DNA from: Peptococcaceae bacterium 1109
Lineage (GTDB): Bacteria > Bacillota > Limnochordia > Darwinibacteriales > Darwinibacteriaceae
Direction: 5' to 3'
NCBI GenBank assembly: GCA_001028815.1
Contig: LDJB01000006.1
Location: 1 to 60,312, forward strand
Length of the DNA stretch: 60,312 nucleotides
The notes beneath the pieces were generated by a model. The model was not told the DNA's origin, made no database searches, and saw only the letters and a list, made by a program, of their open reading frames with translations. The stretch's first letter is position 1, and the number at the start of each line of letters is the position of its first letter. Shown here piece by piece: positions 46,155 through 54,168 of the stretch. Position numbers and translations under genes: made by a program.

Positions 46155-48236
46155 TTACGCACCTTGTGCCACTTGAAATGTTTGCCGCTCCCCGAACTCG
46201 CACTGCTTGCCTAAGTTCCAGTTTTTCACTGGGCGGTAGAAGCCCACAACCCGGCTCCACACCTCTGTTGCCTTGCCGCAATGGGGGCAAGCAGGCTGTT
46301 CTCCCCGGATGTATCCATGCTCAGCGCAGATGCTGAACGTAGGGGTCAAAGTGAAGTAGGGGATTTCGTACTGAGTGAACACGGTCCGGATGGTCTCCCG
46401 CACCGCATCAATATCATCCACTTGCTCACCGAGGAACGCATGGAACACCGTTCCCCCGGTATACATAACTTGGAGATCGTTTTGCAGGTCAAGGGCAGCA
46501 AAGAGGTCAGAAGTGTAGTCTACAGGGAGCTGCGTCGAATTAGTGTAGTATGCCCCCTTCCCATCCCCAGCAGTTTTGATTAAGGGATAGGCTTCCTTAT
46601 CCAGCTTCGCCAACCGGTAGGATGTGCCCTCCGCGGGAGTGGCCTCTAAGTTGAACAGCTGGCCTGTCTCTTCCTGGAACTCTACCAGCCGAGCACGCAT
46701 AAACTCCAGCACTTCCCGGGCAAATCCCTGCCCGTGATGGGAGGTTAAATCGCAGCCCATGAAGTTAATGAGCGCCTCGTTCATACCCACCAACCCGATG
46801 GTGTTAAAGTGGTTGTCCCAATAGCGGCCAAAGCGCTGGTAAACACCGTCCAAGTAGGCCCGAGAATAGGGAAACAAGCCCTTGTGCATCAGATCTTCCA
46901 GCACCAGGCGCTTTAGAATAAGGCTCTCCTTGGCAAGCTCCATCAAAGCCTCAAGACGCTGGAAGAACTCACCCTTGTCCTGGCTTAGATACCCAATCCG
47001 CGGAAGATTGATAGTGACCACCCCAATGGAACCGGTGAGCGGGTTCGCCCCAAACAAGCCTCCGCCCCGCTTCCGCAGTTCCCTGGCATCCAGGCGCAGG
47101 CGGCAGCACATGCTGCGCACATCGTCGGGGGAAAGGTCCGAGTTCAGGAAGTTGGTGAAGTAGGGGATCCCATACTTCGCGGTCATAGCCAAGACTTTAT
47201 TGAACACGGGGGAATTCCAGTTCAAGTCTGCCGTGATGTTGTATGTGGGTATGGGGAAGCTAAAGGTCCGGCCTTTAGCATCGCCTTCCATCATTACTTC
47301 ACAGAAGGCCATGTTCAGCATATCCATTTCCTTCTGGTAATCCCCGTAACAGGCATCTTGATACTCACCGCCAATGATAACCGGGCTGTGTGCAAGCTGG
47401 CCCGATGGAGTAAGGTCCATGGTGATGTTCACAAAGGGCGTCTGAAAGCCCACCCTGGTAGGAACATTCAAGTTAAAGACAAACTCTTGGAGCGCCTGCT
47501 TCACCTGGGGGTAATCCAACCCATCATGGCGGATAAAGGGCGCAAGATATGTATCAAAGTTGGCAAAGGCTTGTGCACCTGCCGCTTCTCCCTGGAGCGT
47601 ATAGAAGAAGTTGGCTACCTGGCCCAGCGCGGTGCGAAAATGGCGGGCAGGCGTGCTTTCCACCTTTTCACTGACTCCAGCAAACCCTTTGAGGAGAAGG
47701 TCTTCTAGGTTCCAACCACAGCAGTAAGGAGCTAAGAGGCCAAGGTCATGAATGTGGAAATCTCCCTGCATATGAGCATCCCGAATCTCTTCGGGGTAGA
47801 CTTCCTCCAGCCAATACTTAGAGCTAACCGCGGAAATGATGTGGTTGTTTAACCCCTGGAGGGAGTAGTTCATATTGCTGTTCTCATTAACGCGCCAATC
47901 CGCCCGGCCCAGGTACTCGCTGATCATTTTCTGCGCGTCCACGATGGTGCTGGTAAAATCCCGGAAACGGTGGCGCTGCTGCCGGTAGAGAATGTACGCT
48001 TTGGCCACCGCCGCCTCATTTTGGGATATAAGAACCTGCTCCACCAGGTCTTGGATGCCTTCAACTGTGGGCATCTCGCACCAATCGATCTGTGCGGTTA
48101 CCAGCTCCGCGAGCTCTGCTGCGCGGTCAACATCAGGCCGCCCCACAGCCTTGCTTGCTTTGTAAATGGCGTTTGCGATGCGTCCTTCATCAAATGGTAC
48201 AATTCTGCCGTCGCGCTTCTTAATTAGAGATTCCAC
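46155..48236 (-). CDS. nrdD: Anaerobic ribonucleoside-triphosphate reductase NrdD
   Basis: 693-aa class III reductase, making dNTPs without oxygen. An N-terminal ATP-cone (KRDGRIVPFDEGRI) gives allosteric control. The catalytic barrel follows, with cysteines in CCRLRLD. Near the C-terminus a zinc site (CAEHG with CPHC) precedes the glycyl-radical loop RVVGFYRPV. GTG start at 48236 with GGGAGGA upstream. Candidate NrdR boxes lie about 110-160 bases upstream. Confidence 0.96.
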   Translation of the reverse strand: MESLIKKRDGRIVPFDEGRIANAIYKASKAVGRPDVDRAAELAELVTAQIDWCEMPTVEGIQDLVEQVLISQNEAAVAKAYILYRQQRHRFRDFTSTIVDAQKMISEYLGRADWRVNENSNMNYSLQGLNNHIISAVSSKYWLEEVYPEEIRDAHMQGDFHIHDLGLLAPYCCGWNLEDLLLKGFAGVSEKVESTPARHFRTALGQVANFFYTLQGEAAGAQAFANFDTYLAPFIRHDGLDYPQVKQALQEFVFNLNVPTRVGFQTPFVNITMDLTPSGQLAHSPVIIGGEYQDACYGDYQKEMDMLNMAFCEVMMEGDAKGRTFSFPIPTYNITADLNWNSPVFNKVLAMTAKYGIPYFTNFLNSDLSPDDVRSMCCRLRLDARELRKRGGGLFGANPLTGSIGVVTINLPRIGYLSQDKGEFFQRLEALMELAKESLILKRLVLEDLMHKGLFPYSRAYLDGVYQRFGRYWDNHFNTIGLVGMNEALINFMGCDLTSHHGQGFAREVLEFMRARLVEFQEETGQLFNLEATPAEGTSYRLAKLDKEAYPLIKTAGDGKGAYYTNSTQLPVDYTSDLFAALDLQNDLQVMYTGGTVFHAFLGEQVDDIDAVRETIRTVFTQYEIPYFTLTPTFSICAEHGYIRGEQPACPHCGKATEVWSRVVGFYRPVKNWNLGKQCEFGERQTFQVAQGA

Positions 48237-48257
48237 CCTATGTCCTCCCTATCAATT

Positions 48258-48290
48258 ATGAAAAGCCCTCCTCTGCGGATGGGCTTTACT
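48258..48290 (-). other. Hairpin in the nrdD leader
   Basis: On the minus strand AAAGCCC and GGGCTTT arms with an inner helix form a hairpin ending in TTTTC, 20-50 bases before the GTG start and upstream of the ribosome site. It resembles a weak intrinsic terminator and may be an attenuator or simply an mRNA structure. Confidence 0.4.
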
Positions 48291-48348
48291 GTACTTCTCT
48301 ATCCTACCAAAGTTCCCCTGCGAAGAACTTGATGTTTTGTAATTCAGA

Positions 48349-48395
48349 ATTCAACATATTGTGTAAGGACACCAGCTGAACATACTATATATGCA
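48349..48395 (-). promoter_or_regulatory. Candidate paired NrdR boxes upstream of nrdD
   Basis: Plus-strand 48349-48364 (ATTCAACATATTGTGT) matches 13 of 16 positions of the NrdR consensus ACACAATATATTGTGT. A weaker second box (ACATACTATATATGCA, 48380-48395; 9 of 16) begins 31 bp further on, the usual three-turn spacing. The second overlaps a minus-strand TATATA that could be the -10 of nrdD. Confidence 0.5.
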
Positions 48396-48430
48396 CTTCT
48401 CCCCGTTACGAAAAAGCCTGGCTTAAAAGC

Positions 48431-48478
48431 TTGACGTAAATTGTCAGACATTGTATACTTTGCTTATAACAATAATGA
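48431..48478 (+). promoter_or_regulatory. Peroxiredoxin promoter with PerR-like operator
   Basis: TTGACG (48431-48436) and TATACT (48454-48459) are spaced by 17 bases. Positions 48464-48478 read TTATAACAATAATGA, 11 of 14 fixed positions of the PerR consensus TTATAATNATTATAA, lying exactly over the expected start point. This is ideal placement for a peroxide-sensing repressor. Confidence 0.65.
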
Positions 48479-48502
48479 TATTTATTAAGGAGGATTTTCT
48501 TG

Positions 48503-49177
48503 ATGAATGAGCAAAGCACCCCGCGCATGCCCCTGATTGGCGATCCAGCACCGAGCTTTCGGGCAGTGACTACCCAAGGCGTAATCAATTTCCCCGAGGA
48601 CTATGAAGGCAAATGGGTAATTCTGTTCTCTCATCCCGCGGACTTTACCCCAGTATGTACCACTGAATTCATGACCTTTGCTTCCATGGCTGAGGAGTTT
48701 AAAGAACTGAACACTGAACTGATCGGCCTCTCCGTGGATTCCCTCTATGCCCACATCGCGTGGCTGCGGAAGATTCAGGAGCTGGAATGGAAGGGCATGA
48801 AGGACGTTGAGGTCAAGTTCCCCCTTATCGAAGACATCCGCATGGAAGTGGCCAACAAGTATGGCATGATCCAGCCAGGCCAGTCCAACACCCAAGCAGT
48901 GCGGGCCGTGTTCGTCATCGATCCCAAGGGTGTTATCCGGGCCATTCTGTACTACCCACTCTCCACCGGGCGCAACTTTGACGAGATCAAACGCCTTATC
49001 CAGGCCCTGCAAAAGGCAGATGCAGACAATGTGGCAACCCCAGCTGACTGGCGCCCAGGCGATGATGTAATCGTCCCCACCGCCGGCTCCTGCGGTACCG
49101 CGAAGGAGCGAATGGAAAGCCCCGGTGAAGGCGTTTACTGTCTCGACTGGTTCCTCTGCTTTAAGAAAGAAAGCTAA
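48503..49177 (+). CDS. Peroxiredoxin (Prx6/archaeal-type)
   Basis: 224-aa thiol peroxidase. The peroxidatic cysteine is in ADFTPVCTTEF; DSLYAHIAWLRKI and RAVFVIDPKGVIRA follow. The long C-terminal arm carries Cys in GSCG and in the YCLDWFLCF segment that can act as resolving cysteines. The ATG at 48503 follows AAGGAGG with 9 bases between. It reduces H2O2 and organic peroxides, likely with thioredoxin or a rubredoxin-linked donor. Probably PerR-regulated. Confidence 0.95.
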   Translation: MNEQSTPRMPLIGDPAPSFRAVTTQGVINFPEDYEGKWVILFSHPADFTPVCTTEFMTFASMAEEFKELNTELIGLSVDSLYAHIAWLRKIQELEWKGMKDVEVKFPLIEDIRMEVANKYGMIQPGQSNTQAVRAVFVIDPKGVIRAILYYPLSTGRNFDEIKRLIQALQKADADNVATPADWRPGDDVIVPTAGSCGTAKERMESPGEGVYCLDWFLCFKKES

Positions 49178-49193
49178 TCTACCTAACCTCCGC

Positions 49194-49227
49194 GAAATGA
49201 GCGCATCCACCCGGGTGCGCTCATTTC
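49194..49227. terminator. Long hairpin between peroxiredoxin and SDR genes
   Basis: GAAATGAGCGCA and TGCGCTCATTTC form a perfect 12-bp stem with a 10-base loop, 17 bases after the peroxiredoxin stop and overlapping the end of the convergent SDR gene. T-runs are weak, so it may be a convergent-transcript barrier. Confidence 0.75.
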
Positions 49228-50024
49228 AAGTTAAACATGTTTTCCACGAGGAAATCCCCGAGGTGGGGACAGAGGGCGTAGAGCCTGGCTCCCAGCTCCA
49301 TGACTCTGGGTAGGTTAATCTCCCTGCGGGGCCGCTCCATGGCCTGCACAATTCTGTCCGCGACCCTTTCTGCATCCAAGAGGATAAACCCCACACGCTT
49401 CAAGTAGTCACCGCTTTGGTCCGCAGCAGAAAAGAAATCGGTGTTGATGGGCCCCGGGTTGACTGTTGTAACGTATACCCCATGGGGCTTAAGCTCTAGG
49501 CGCAGCGCGTTTGAGTAGGCGATTACCGCGGCCTTTGTCCCTGAGTAGCACGTGGACTTTGGTGTGGCAGTCTTGCCCCCTTGAGAGGCAATGTTGATGA
49601 TATGCCCCCTGCCCCGTTCCTTCATGGTTTGTGCCACCAACTTGGTGATGTGCATGAGCCCCAAGACATTTACCCGAAACATACGCTCCGCAACGTCCAT
49701 ATCAAGATCCACTGCTTCAGCGAAGTAGCCGAAGCCCGCGTTATTCACTAGAACGTCAATGGTGCCAAACCGAGCCAGCGTCTCTGCCACTGCAGCCTTA
49801 ATCTGTACTGGGTCGGCCATGTCCACAGCTACGGCATGTGCCTCTTTCCCAGAGAGCTCAGCGCATCTGTCCCTCACGTGCACGAGCCGATCCAAGCGGC
49901 GGGCACCTACGATTACCTGGGCACCTTTCTCGGCGGCCCGGTAAGCAACCCTCTCCCCCAGCCCACCTGAGCCTCCGGTGATCAAAACTACTTTCCCAGC
50001 TAAGGGTTTCCCTGTTACCTTCAT
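49221..50024 (-). CDS. Short-chain dehydrogenase/reductase
   Basis: 267-aa classical SDR. NAD(P)-binding GGSGGLGERVA, NNAGFGYF, catalytic Tyr/Lys in YSGTKAAV with Ser upstream in NIASQGG, and NPGPINTDF. The ATG at 50024 follows TGGAGG. It overlaps the upstream TraX-like gene by 4 bases. Substrate unknown; similar proteins are annotated as YqjQ-like oxidoreductases. Confidence 0.93.
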   Translation of the reverse strand: MKVTGKPLAGKVVLITGGSGGLGERVAYRAAEKGAQVIVGARRLDRLVHVRDRCAELSGKEAHAVAVDMADPVQIKAAVAETLARFGTIDVLVNNAGFGYFAEAVDLDMDVAERMFRVNVLGLMHITKLVAQTMKERGRGHIINIASQGGKTATPKSTCYSGTKAAVIAYSNALRLELKPHGVYVTTVNPGPINTDFFSAADQSGDYLKRVGFILLDAERVADRIVQAMERPRREINLPRVMELGARLYALCPHLGDFLVENMFNLK

Positions 50025-50740
50025 ACCAAGAACCTCCAGCGCAGTAGTGCTATGACAGCTAAGTGCAAAGGATAAAACACATAGAACATCCACCGCCCCC
50101 AGGACGGCCCTCCCCGCTCACCGTTGTAGAGGGGTAGGACAATCGCATTGAGCACCATCCCTAAGTGGAACCAGCTGTGCCCAAGAGCGGTGGCTAGGCC
50201 CAGGCCCGCTGACATGTTCGCCGCTGTTTGCCCTACAGTGAGAACCACCGCCATGACGGTGAGCACAAAGGCCAGGCGGGGCCAATCATCCCTCTTGGTG
50301 TAGAAAGCTAAGCAGAGCAGCACACCGAACACGCTCCAATCGGCCCACATGGACAGGAAGATCAAGAGGGCGATCACTGCCCAGCGTTGCCCCTCATTGG
50401 GAATGACCTCCAGGCAGTGAATGGCGAGAAGCCCTAGAGCAAGGGTATAGATTACGTTAAGGGGTATAAGCCCAGGGCGGCCCATGCTGTAGTAGGTAAA
50501 AGGAAGCTGGGAAATGAGGGCAAAGACTCCGAGGCGCAAGAGATAGCGGGGAAAAGAACGGGTTTTGCGGTAACCTTCCGCAATGAAAAAGCACATGGTA
50601 GGGCCGGTGAGGCGCCCAACAAAGTGCATCATCTGGCCAAGGAGTGTCCCTGTATCTACGAAGGCCCAAGCTATGTGGTCAACGAACATCGCGATGATAG
50701 CAATTGCCTTAAGCTGAAAACCTGTCAAACCTTTCTGCAC
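50021..50740 (-). CDS. TraX-family membrane protein
   Basis: 239-aa multi-spanning membrane protein of the TraX family (originally F-pilin acetylation, now a broad acyltransferase-like group). LTGFQLKAIAIIAMFVDHIA, GRLTGPTMCFFIAEGY, and a C-terminal FYVFYPLHLAVIALLR are typical. GTG start behind GGAGGGA. It precedes the SDR gene with a 4-base overlap. The function in a chromosome without conjugation genes is unknown. Confidence 0.9.
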   Translation of the reverse strand: MQKGLTGFQLKAIAIIAMFVDHIAWAFVDTGTLLGQMMHFVGRLTGPTMCFFIAEGYRKTRSFPRYLLRLGVFALISQLPFTYYSMGRPGLIPLNVIYTLALGLLAIHCLEVIPNEGQRWAVIALLIFLSMWADWSVFGVLLCLAFYTKRDDWPRLAFVLTVMAVVLTVGQTAANMSAGLGLATALGHSWFHLGMVLNAIVLPLYNGERGGPSWGRWMFYVFYPLHLAVIALLRWRFLV

Positions 50741-50812
50741 AGCAGTCCCTCCAAGCAGGACGGCGCATTCCTCCGTCGAAATTAGTGAGCATTACTTAAT
50801 TGGAGGTCAGTC

Positions 50813-51715
50813 GTGAAACCATATCTCGCAGCATTCATCTCATCGTGCCTTTTTGGGCTGTCCTTTACCTTCTCCCGCAGCGCCCTCCAGCATGTGGAGC
50901 CCATGCAGATGCTAGCCTTCCGCTTTATCCTGGCCGCGGTGATCATGAACGCCCTCCGGGCAATAGGCGTTGTAAAAGTCGGCTTCCGGGGGAAAGACAT
51001 CCGGCCCCTGCTCATTCTCGGCCTCATCCAGCCAGTCCTCTACTTCATTTTTGAAACAGTGGGTATTGCACTCACGTCCGCATCAGAAGCAAGTATTGTG
51101 GTGGCGCTAATCCCCGTCTTTACGGTTATCTTTGCAGTATTGTTCCTGAAGGAGCGGCCTACCTGGCTGCAGCTGTGCTTTGCAGCGGTGTCCGTAAGCG
51201 GCGTAATCCTTATCGCAGCAGTGGAAGCCCTAGGGCGGGCCAGTGGAAACCTTTTCGGCCTCTTCATACTCCTAGGGGCTCCTATCTGCGCCGCGTGCTT
51301 TACCGTACTCTCCAGGTACCTTTCGGTGCGCTTCCGCCCCGCAGAGATAACACTCGTCATGATGAACCTCAGTGCTGTGGCCTTTACAGCCCTGGCAATT
51401 GTGGAAAAAGCCGGGGCTGGGGGGCTCGGCTCGTTCTTTGCCCCCCTTGCCCATCTCCCCGTATGGACCGCGATCCTCTACCTAGGAGCGGGCTCTTCGG
51501 TGGGGGCATTCTTTTTGACAAACTACACCCTCTCTAAGCTGGAAGCATCTCAGATGAGCGTCTTTAACAACCTTACCACCCTGATTGCGGTGGCCGCGGC
51601 CGTAGCCTTGCTCAATGAACCCCTCCACTGGTACCATGTGGTGGGAGGGGTTCTCATTATCTCTGGTGTGTGGGGCACCACCGCAACGGGGCCGAAGGGC
51701 CGCCTTAAAGGGTGA
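50813..51715 (+). CDS. EamA/DMT-family transporter
   Basis: 300-aa protein with ten predicted helices and two EamA repeats (SSCLFGLSFTFSR, FLKERPTWLQL, and a second FFLTNYTLSKLEASQ). Drug/metabolite transporter type; substrate unknown, often amino acids or toxic metabolites. GTG start with TGGAGG upstream. Its end overlaps pepT by 11 bases. Confidence 0.9.
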   Translation: MKPYLAAFISSCLFGLSFTFSRSALQHVEPMQMLAFRFILAAVIMNALRAIGVVKVGFRGKDIRPLLILGLIQPVLYFIFETVGIALTSASEASIVVALIPVFTVIFAVLFLKERPTWLQLCFAAVSVSGVILIAAVEALGRASGNLFGLFILLGAPICAACFTVLSRYLSVRFRPAEITLVMMNLSAVAFTALAIVEKAGAGGLGSFFAPLAHLPVWTAILYLGAGSSVGAFFLTNYTLSKLEASQMSVFNNLTTLIAVAAAVALLNEPLHWYHVVGGVLIISGVWGTTATGPKGRLKG

Positions 51716-52937
51716 GGCTTGCGTACTTCTGCGCCAATTTGACCAGGACCTCTGTGCATTTGTCCATGGCCTGGGCAGAAGCGTACTCTAAGGTGCTGTG
51801 GTGATTGTGGCTGCCAGTGCCTAGGTTAGGGCACGGCAGCCCCATGAACGACAGGCGCGCACCATCTGTCCCGCCCCTAACCGGTTTACTCTCAGGCTCG
51901 CCCCCCACTTCCCGCACCGCCTCGTAGGCCTTTTCAATTAGGTGCCAGTGAGGGCAGATCTGTTCCGCCATGTTCCGGTAGCTGTCAGTAATCTGCACCT
52001 CAACAGTACCTGGCCCGTACCTTCCGTTAATTTCCTCTGCAGCTTTAAGCACCGTATCCTTCTTCAGCTGCAGTTTTTCCCAGTCGTGGTCCCGAAGTAT
52101 ATAAGCAAGGTAGGCTTCCTCTACCGTGCCGCCCATATCTGTGAGGTGGTAGAAACCTTCGTAGCCTTCGGTCTTTTCCGGACGTTCTTCTGTGGGGAGC
52201 AAGGCCGCGAACTCCATTGCTATGAGGTTGGCATTCTTCATCTTGCCCTTCGCGGTCCCAGGGTGAATATTCTTACCCCGGATGCGGACTTTGGCTGAAG
52301 CCGCGTTAAACGTCTCAAACTCCACTTCCCCAAAGGCGCCCCCATCCACGGTATAGGCAAACTGGGCGCCGAAGCCCTCCATATCGAACCTATCTGCACC
52401 CCGCCCGATTTCCTCATCGGGGGTAAAGGCAATCTTGATTTCTCCATGCTTGATCTCAGGGTTGCTCAAGAGAATTTCGGCCATAGTGAGAATCTCCGCG
52501 ATCCCCGCTTTGTTATCCGCCCCTAGCAAGGTAGTACCATCGGTGACTACCAAGTCGTGGCCTACATAATTGAGTAGGTGGGGGAACTCTTCTGGGCTGA
52601 GGGTAATCCCCTGCTCCTCATTGAGGATAATCTCCCCGCCTTGGTAGTTCTCCACTACACGGGCCTTCACGTTCTCAAAAGGTACGTCTCGGACCACGTC
52701 CATGTGGGCAATAAAGCCGATGGTGGTGCCTTTCCAATCAGGGATGTTGGCAGGGATAGTGCCATACACATATCCGTGTTCATCCACCCGGGCATCGGCA
52801 ATGCCCATAGCCTGCATTTCCTCAACTAGAGCCTGGGCAAACACGCGCTGCGCGGGAGTGCTAGGACAGTTAGGATTCTCTGCATCAGAGGCGGTAGGAT
52901 ACTGGGCATACCGAATCAGTCGTTCATAGGCGCGCAT
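51705..52937 (-). CDS. pepT: Peptidase T (tripeptide aminopeptidase)
   Basis: 410-aa M20B metallopeptidase removing N-terminal residues from tripeptides. Zinc ligands and catalytic residues: IGFIAHMDVV, LGADNKAG, FTPDEEIGRG, TVDGG, and the C-terminal GSHNHHSTLEY. RGKNIHPGTAKGKM is typical of PepT. Cytoplasmic. Monocistronic or followed by nothing on the same strand, since it converges with the EamA gene. Confidence 0.96.
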   Translation of the reverse strand: MRAYERLIRYAQYPTASDAENPNCPSTPAQRVFAQALVEEMQAMGIADARVDEHGYVYGTIPANIPDWKGTTIGFIAHMDVVRDVPFENVKARVVENYQGGEIILNEEQGITLSPEEFPHLLNYVGHDLVVTDGTTLLGADNKAGIAEILTMAEILLSNPEIKHGEIKIAFTPDEEIGRGADRFDMEGFGAQFAYTVDGGAFGEVEFETFNAASAKVRIRGKNIHPGTAKGKMKNANLIAMEFAALLPTEERPEKTEGYEGFYHLTDMGGTVEEAYLAYILRDHDWEKLQLKKDTVLKAAEEINGRYGPGTVEVQITDSYRNMAEQICPHWHLIEKAYEAVREVGGEPESKPVRGGTDGARLSFMGLPCPNLGTGSHNHHSTLEYASAQAMDKCTEVLVKLAQKYASLTL

Positions 52938-52952
52938 CTTCTCATTCCTCCA

Positions 52953-53672
52953 TTAGTGCCCTACCACGGGTAAGGCCAAGGCATAGTGGTAAAAGTCGGC
53001 AAGGGTGCCGTGGGTAAACTGGGAGATATCCACATTGTCTTTATTGATCAGGCAGTCGGTGATGAGGAAGGTGTCCATCCCCAGCTCTGCTGCGCACATA
53101 TCTTCTGTAACATCATTTCCCACCATTAGGCAATCCTGGGGCTGCTTGCCGATGCGTAACAAGATTTCCCGGTAATAACCGAGATTTGGCTTGGCATAGC
53201 TGAACTCCTCGTAGGTGGTGATCAAAGCAAAGTCTTCTGGCTGCAGGCCCGCCCACGCCATCCGGGCAAGAATCCCTTCCCGGGGAAATATGGCGTTGGT
53301 AGCCAGCACCAGCTGGTAGCCCTTTTCCTTGAGTGCGGCAATACACTGAGCTGCCAATGGGGTGGGCTGCACTGCTTCGTCCTTCACCCGGTGAAACTCG
53401 TTCAGGTAGAACTCCCGAAAAACCGGTTTGTGATCACGAATCCCCTGGCCGATCACCTCGCCCGCGGCCTGAAAAAAGCGCTCCTCATTGGAGAGGCTGC
53501 CGTCGTTGTTTTGCATGGCTTCCACTCCAACCAAGACTGCGTGCACTAAGCTGCGGGGCTCGAAGCCTAGAGAAACACACTTCAGTGAGAGTTCCCGGAA
53601 GTACGCTTCCATGAAGGTGTCCATCTCCAGGGGCAAAAGGGTGCCGTCCAGGTCAAATAAAACGGTATCCAC
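52953..53672 (-). CDS. HAD-family hydrolase, subfamily IA
   Basis: 239-aa HAD phosphatase with all motifs: LFDLDGTLLPL, ATNAIFP, Lys in SYAKPNLGYY, and GNDVTEDMCAAELGM. A helical cap lies between motifs I and II. GTG start behind GAGGGAGAG. It is 15 bases upstream of pepT and may be co-transcribed. Substrate unknown (phosphoglycolate-like or nucleotide phosphatase family). Confidence 0.9.
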   Translation of the reverse strand: MDTVLFDLDGTLLPLEMDTFMEAYFRELSLKCVSLGFEPRSLVHAVLVGVEAMQNNDGSLSNEERFFQAAGEVIGQGIRDHKPVFREFYLNEFHRVKDEAVQPTPLAAQCIAALKEKGYQLVLATNAIFPREGILARMAWAGLQPEDFALITTYEEFSYAKPNLGYYREILLRIGKQPQDCLMVGNDVTEDMCAAELGMDTFLITDCLINKDNVDISQFTHGTLADFYHYALALPVVGH

Positions 53673-53704
53673 TGCTATCTCTCCCTCTCACCGCTATTCC
53701 CTAT

Positions 53705-53713
53705 ATTATACCA
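53705..53713 (-). promoter_or_regulatory. Extended -10 promoter for the HAD-pepT pair
   Basis: TGG followed by TATAAT on the minus strand, about 35 bases before the HAD start; no strong -35. Same form as the his promoter. Confidence 0.6.
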
Positions 53714-53731
53714 AATCCCTGCGTAGGAATG

Positions 53732-53765
53732 AAAAAAGCCTCTGGAGAGCTTGTTCTCCAGAAGC
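53732..53765 (-). terminator. Terminator downstream of the frameshifted small gene
   Basis: TCTGGAGA and TCTCCAGA form an 8-bp stem around 6 bases; read on the minus strand it is followed by T6. It shows that a transcript runs through the 53.8-54.0 kb region on the minus strand. Confidence 0.88.
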
Positions 53766-53834
53766 GTCAAATGCCTAAGGTTAGTGATAACCCTCCCATT
53801 CTCATTCTGCACCCCGCCCCCATGCTGCCTGCAC

Positions 53835-54028
53835 TCACCTGTCAAAGCTTAATGCATCACGCTGCGTACCCAGCCGGAAAGGTTTCGCAACACCTGCATC
53901 CAAGTGCAGCACAACGAAGACCACATCATTCTTATCAACAAGCGGTTTCCCCTAGGGGGAGTGGGACAATCCTTGTGGAGAAGCGCTTCGCGTTCCTCGT
54001 TTGTAACAATGGGATCGTGGATGTCCAT
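53835..54028 (-). pseudogene. Small gene with an apparent single-base frameshift
   Basis: An ATG at 54028 behind AAAGGAG (7 bases) opens a frame reading MDIHDPIVTNEEREALL..., but after about 26 codons the coding-like sequence moves to another frame at CCCCCTAGGGG (near 53955). The second part reads LVDKNDVVFVVLHLDAGV and ends at TGA 53835. Adding one G to the G-run joins both parts into a 64-aa protein. The unshifted frame instead ends as a Trp/Met-rich 59-aa tail. This may be a decayed gene or a sequencing error. I do not recognise the product. A strong terminator follows. Confidence 0.5.
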
Positions 54029-54080
54029 AGGGGTTCTCCTTTATGTGCACAGCCAACTCTACTTAATTAAATAGCTAATT

Positions 54081-54099
54081 AGTCTTCTTATTGAAGACT
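54081..54099. repeat. Inverted repeat in the 54.0-54.1 kb gap
   Basis: AGTCTTC and GAAGACT (7 bp, 5-base loop) in an AT-rich stretch between the frameshifted small gene and the ABC operon terminator. No T-run follows. The rest of the 53673-54168 interval beyond the features listed shows nothing I can support. Confidence 0.4.
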
Positions 54100-54125
54100 C
54101 CTGCTATTCACCTAAGTTTTTTTAG

Positions 54126-54152
54126 TAAAAAGAATACCCCGCGCGAGCGGGG
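54126..54152 (-). terminator. Terminator of the ABC sugar operon
   Basis: CCCCGC and GCGGGG with a 4-base loop; on the minus strand TATTCTTTTTAC follows. It lies 17 bases after the stop of the second permease. Confidence 0.85.
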
Positions 54153-54168
54153 CAGCCACTGAAAATGA

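Noticed and set aside
48411-48431. AAGCC-GGCTT palindrome as a terminator
   Set aside because: The loop would be a single base, so no stable hairpin forms.
48485-49210. 241-aa minus-strand ORF
   Set aside because: Antisense to peroxiredoxin, which has an intact active site, promoter and ribosome site.
53729-54070. 113-aa plus-strand ORF in the 53.7-54.1 kb gap
   Set aside because: It runs through a minus-strand terminator and lacks a good ribosome site; the minus-strand frameshifted gene explains the region better.
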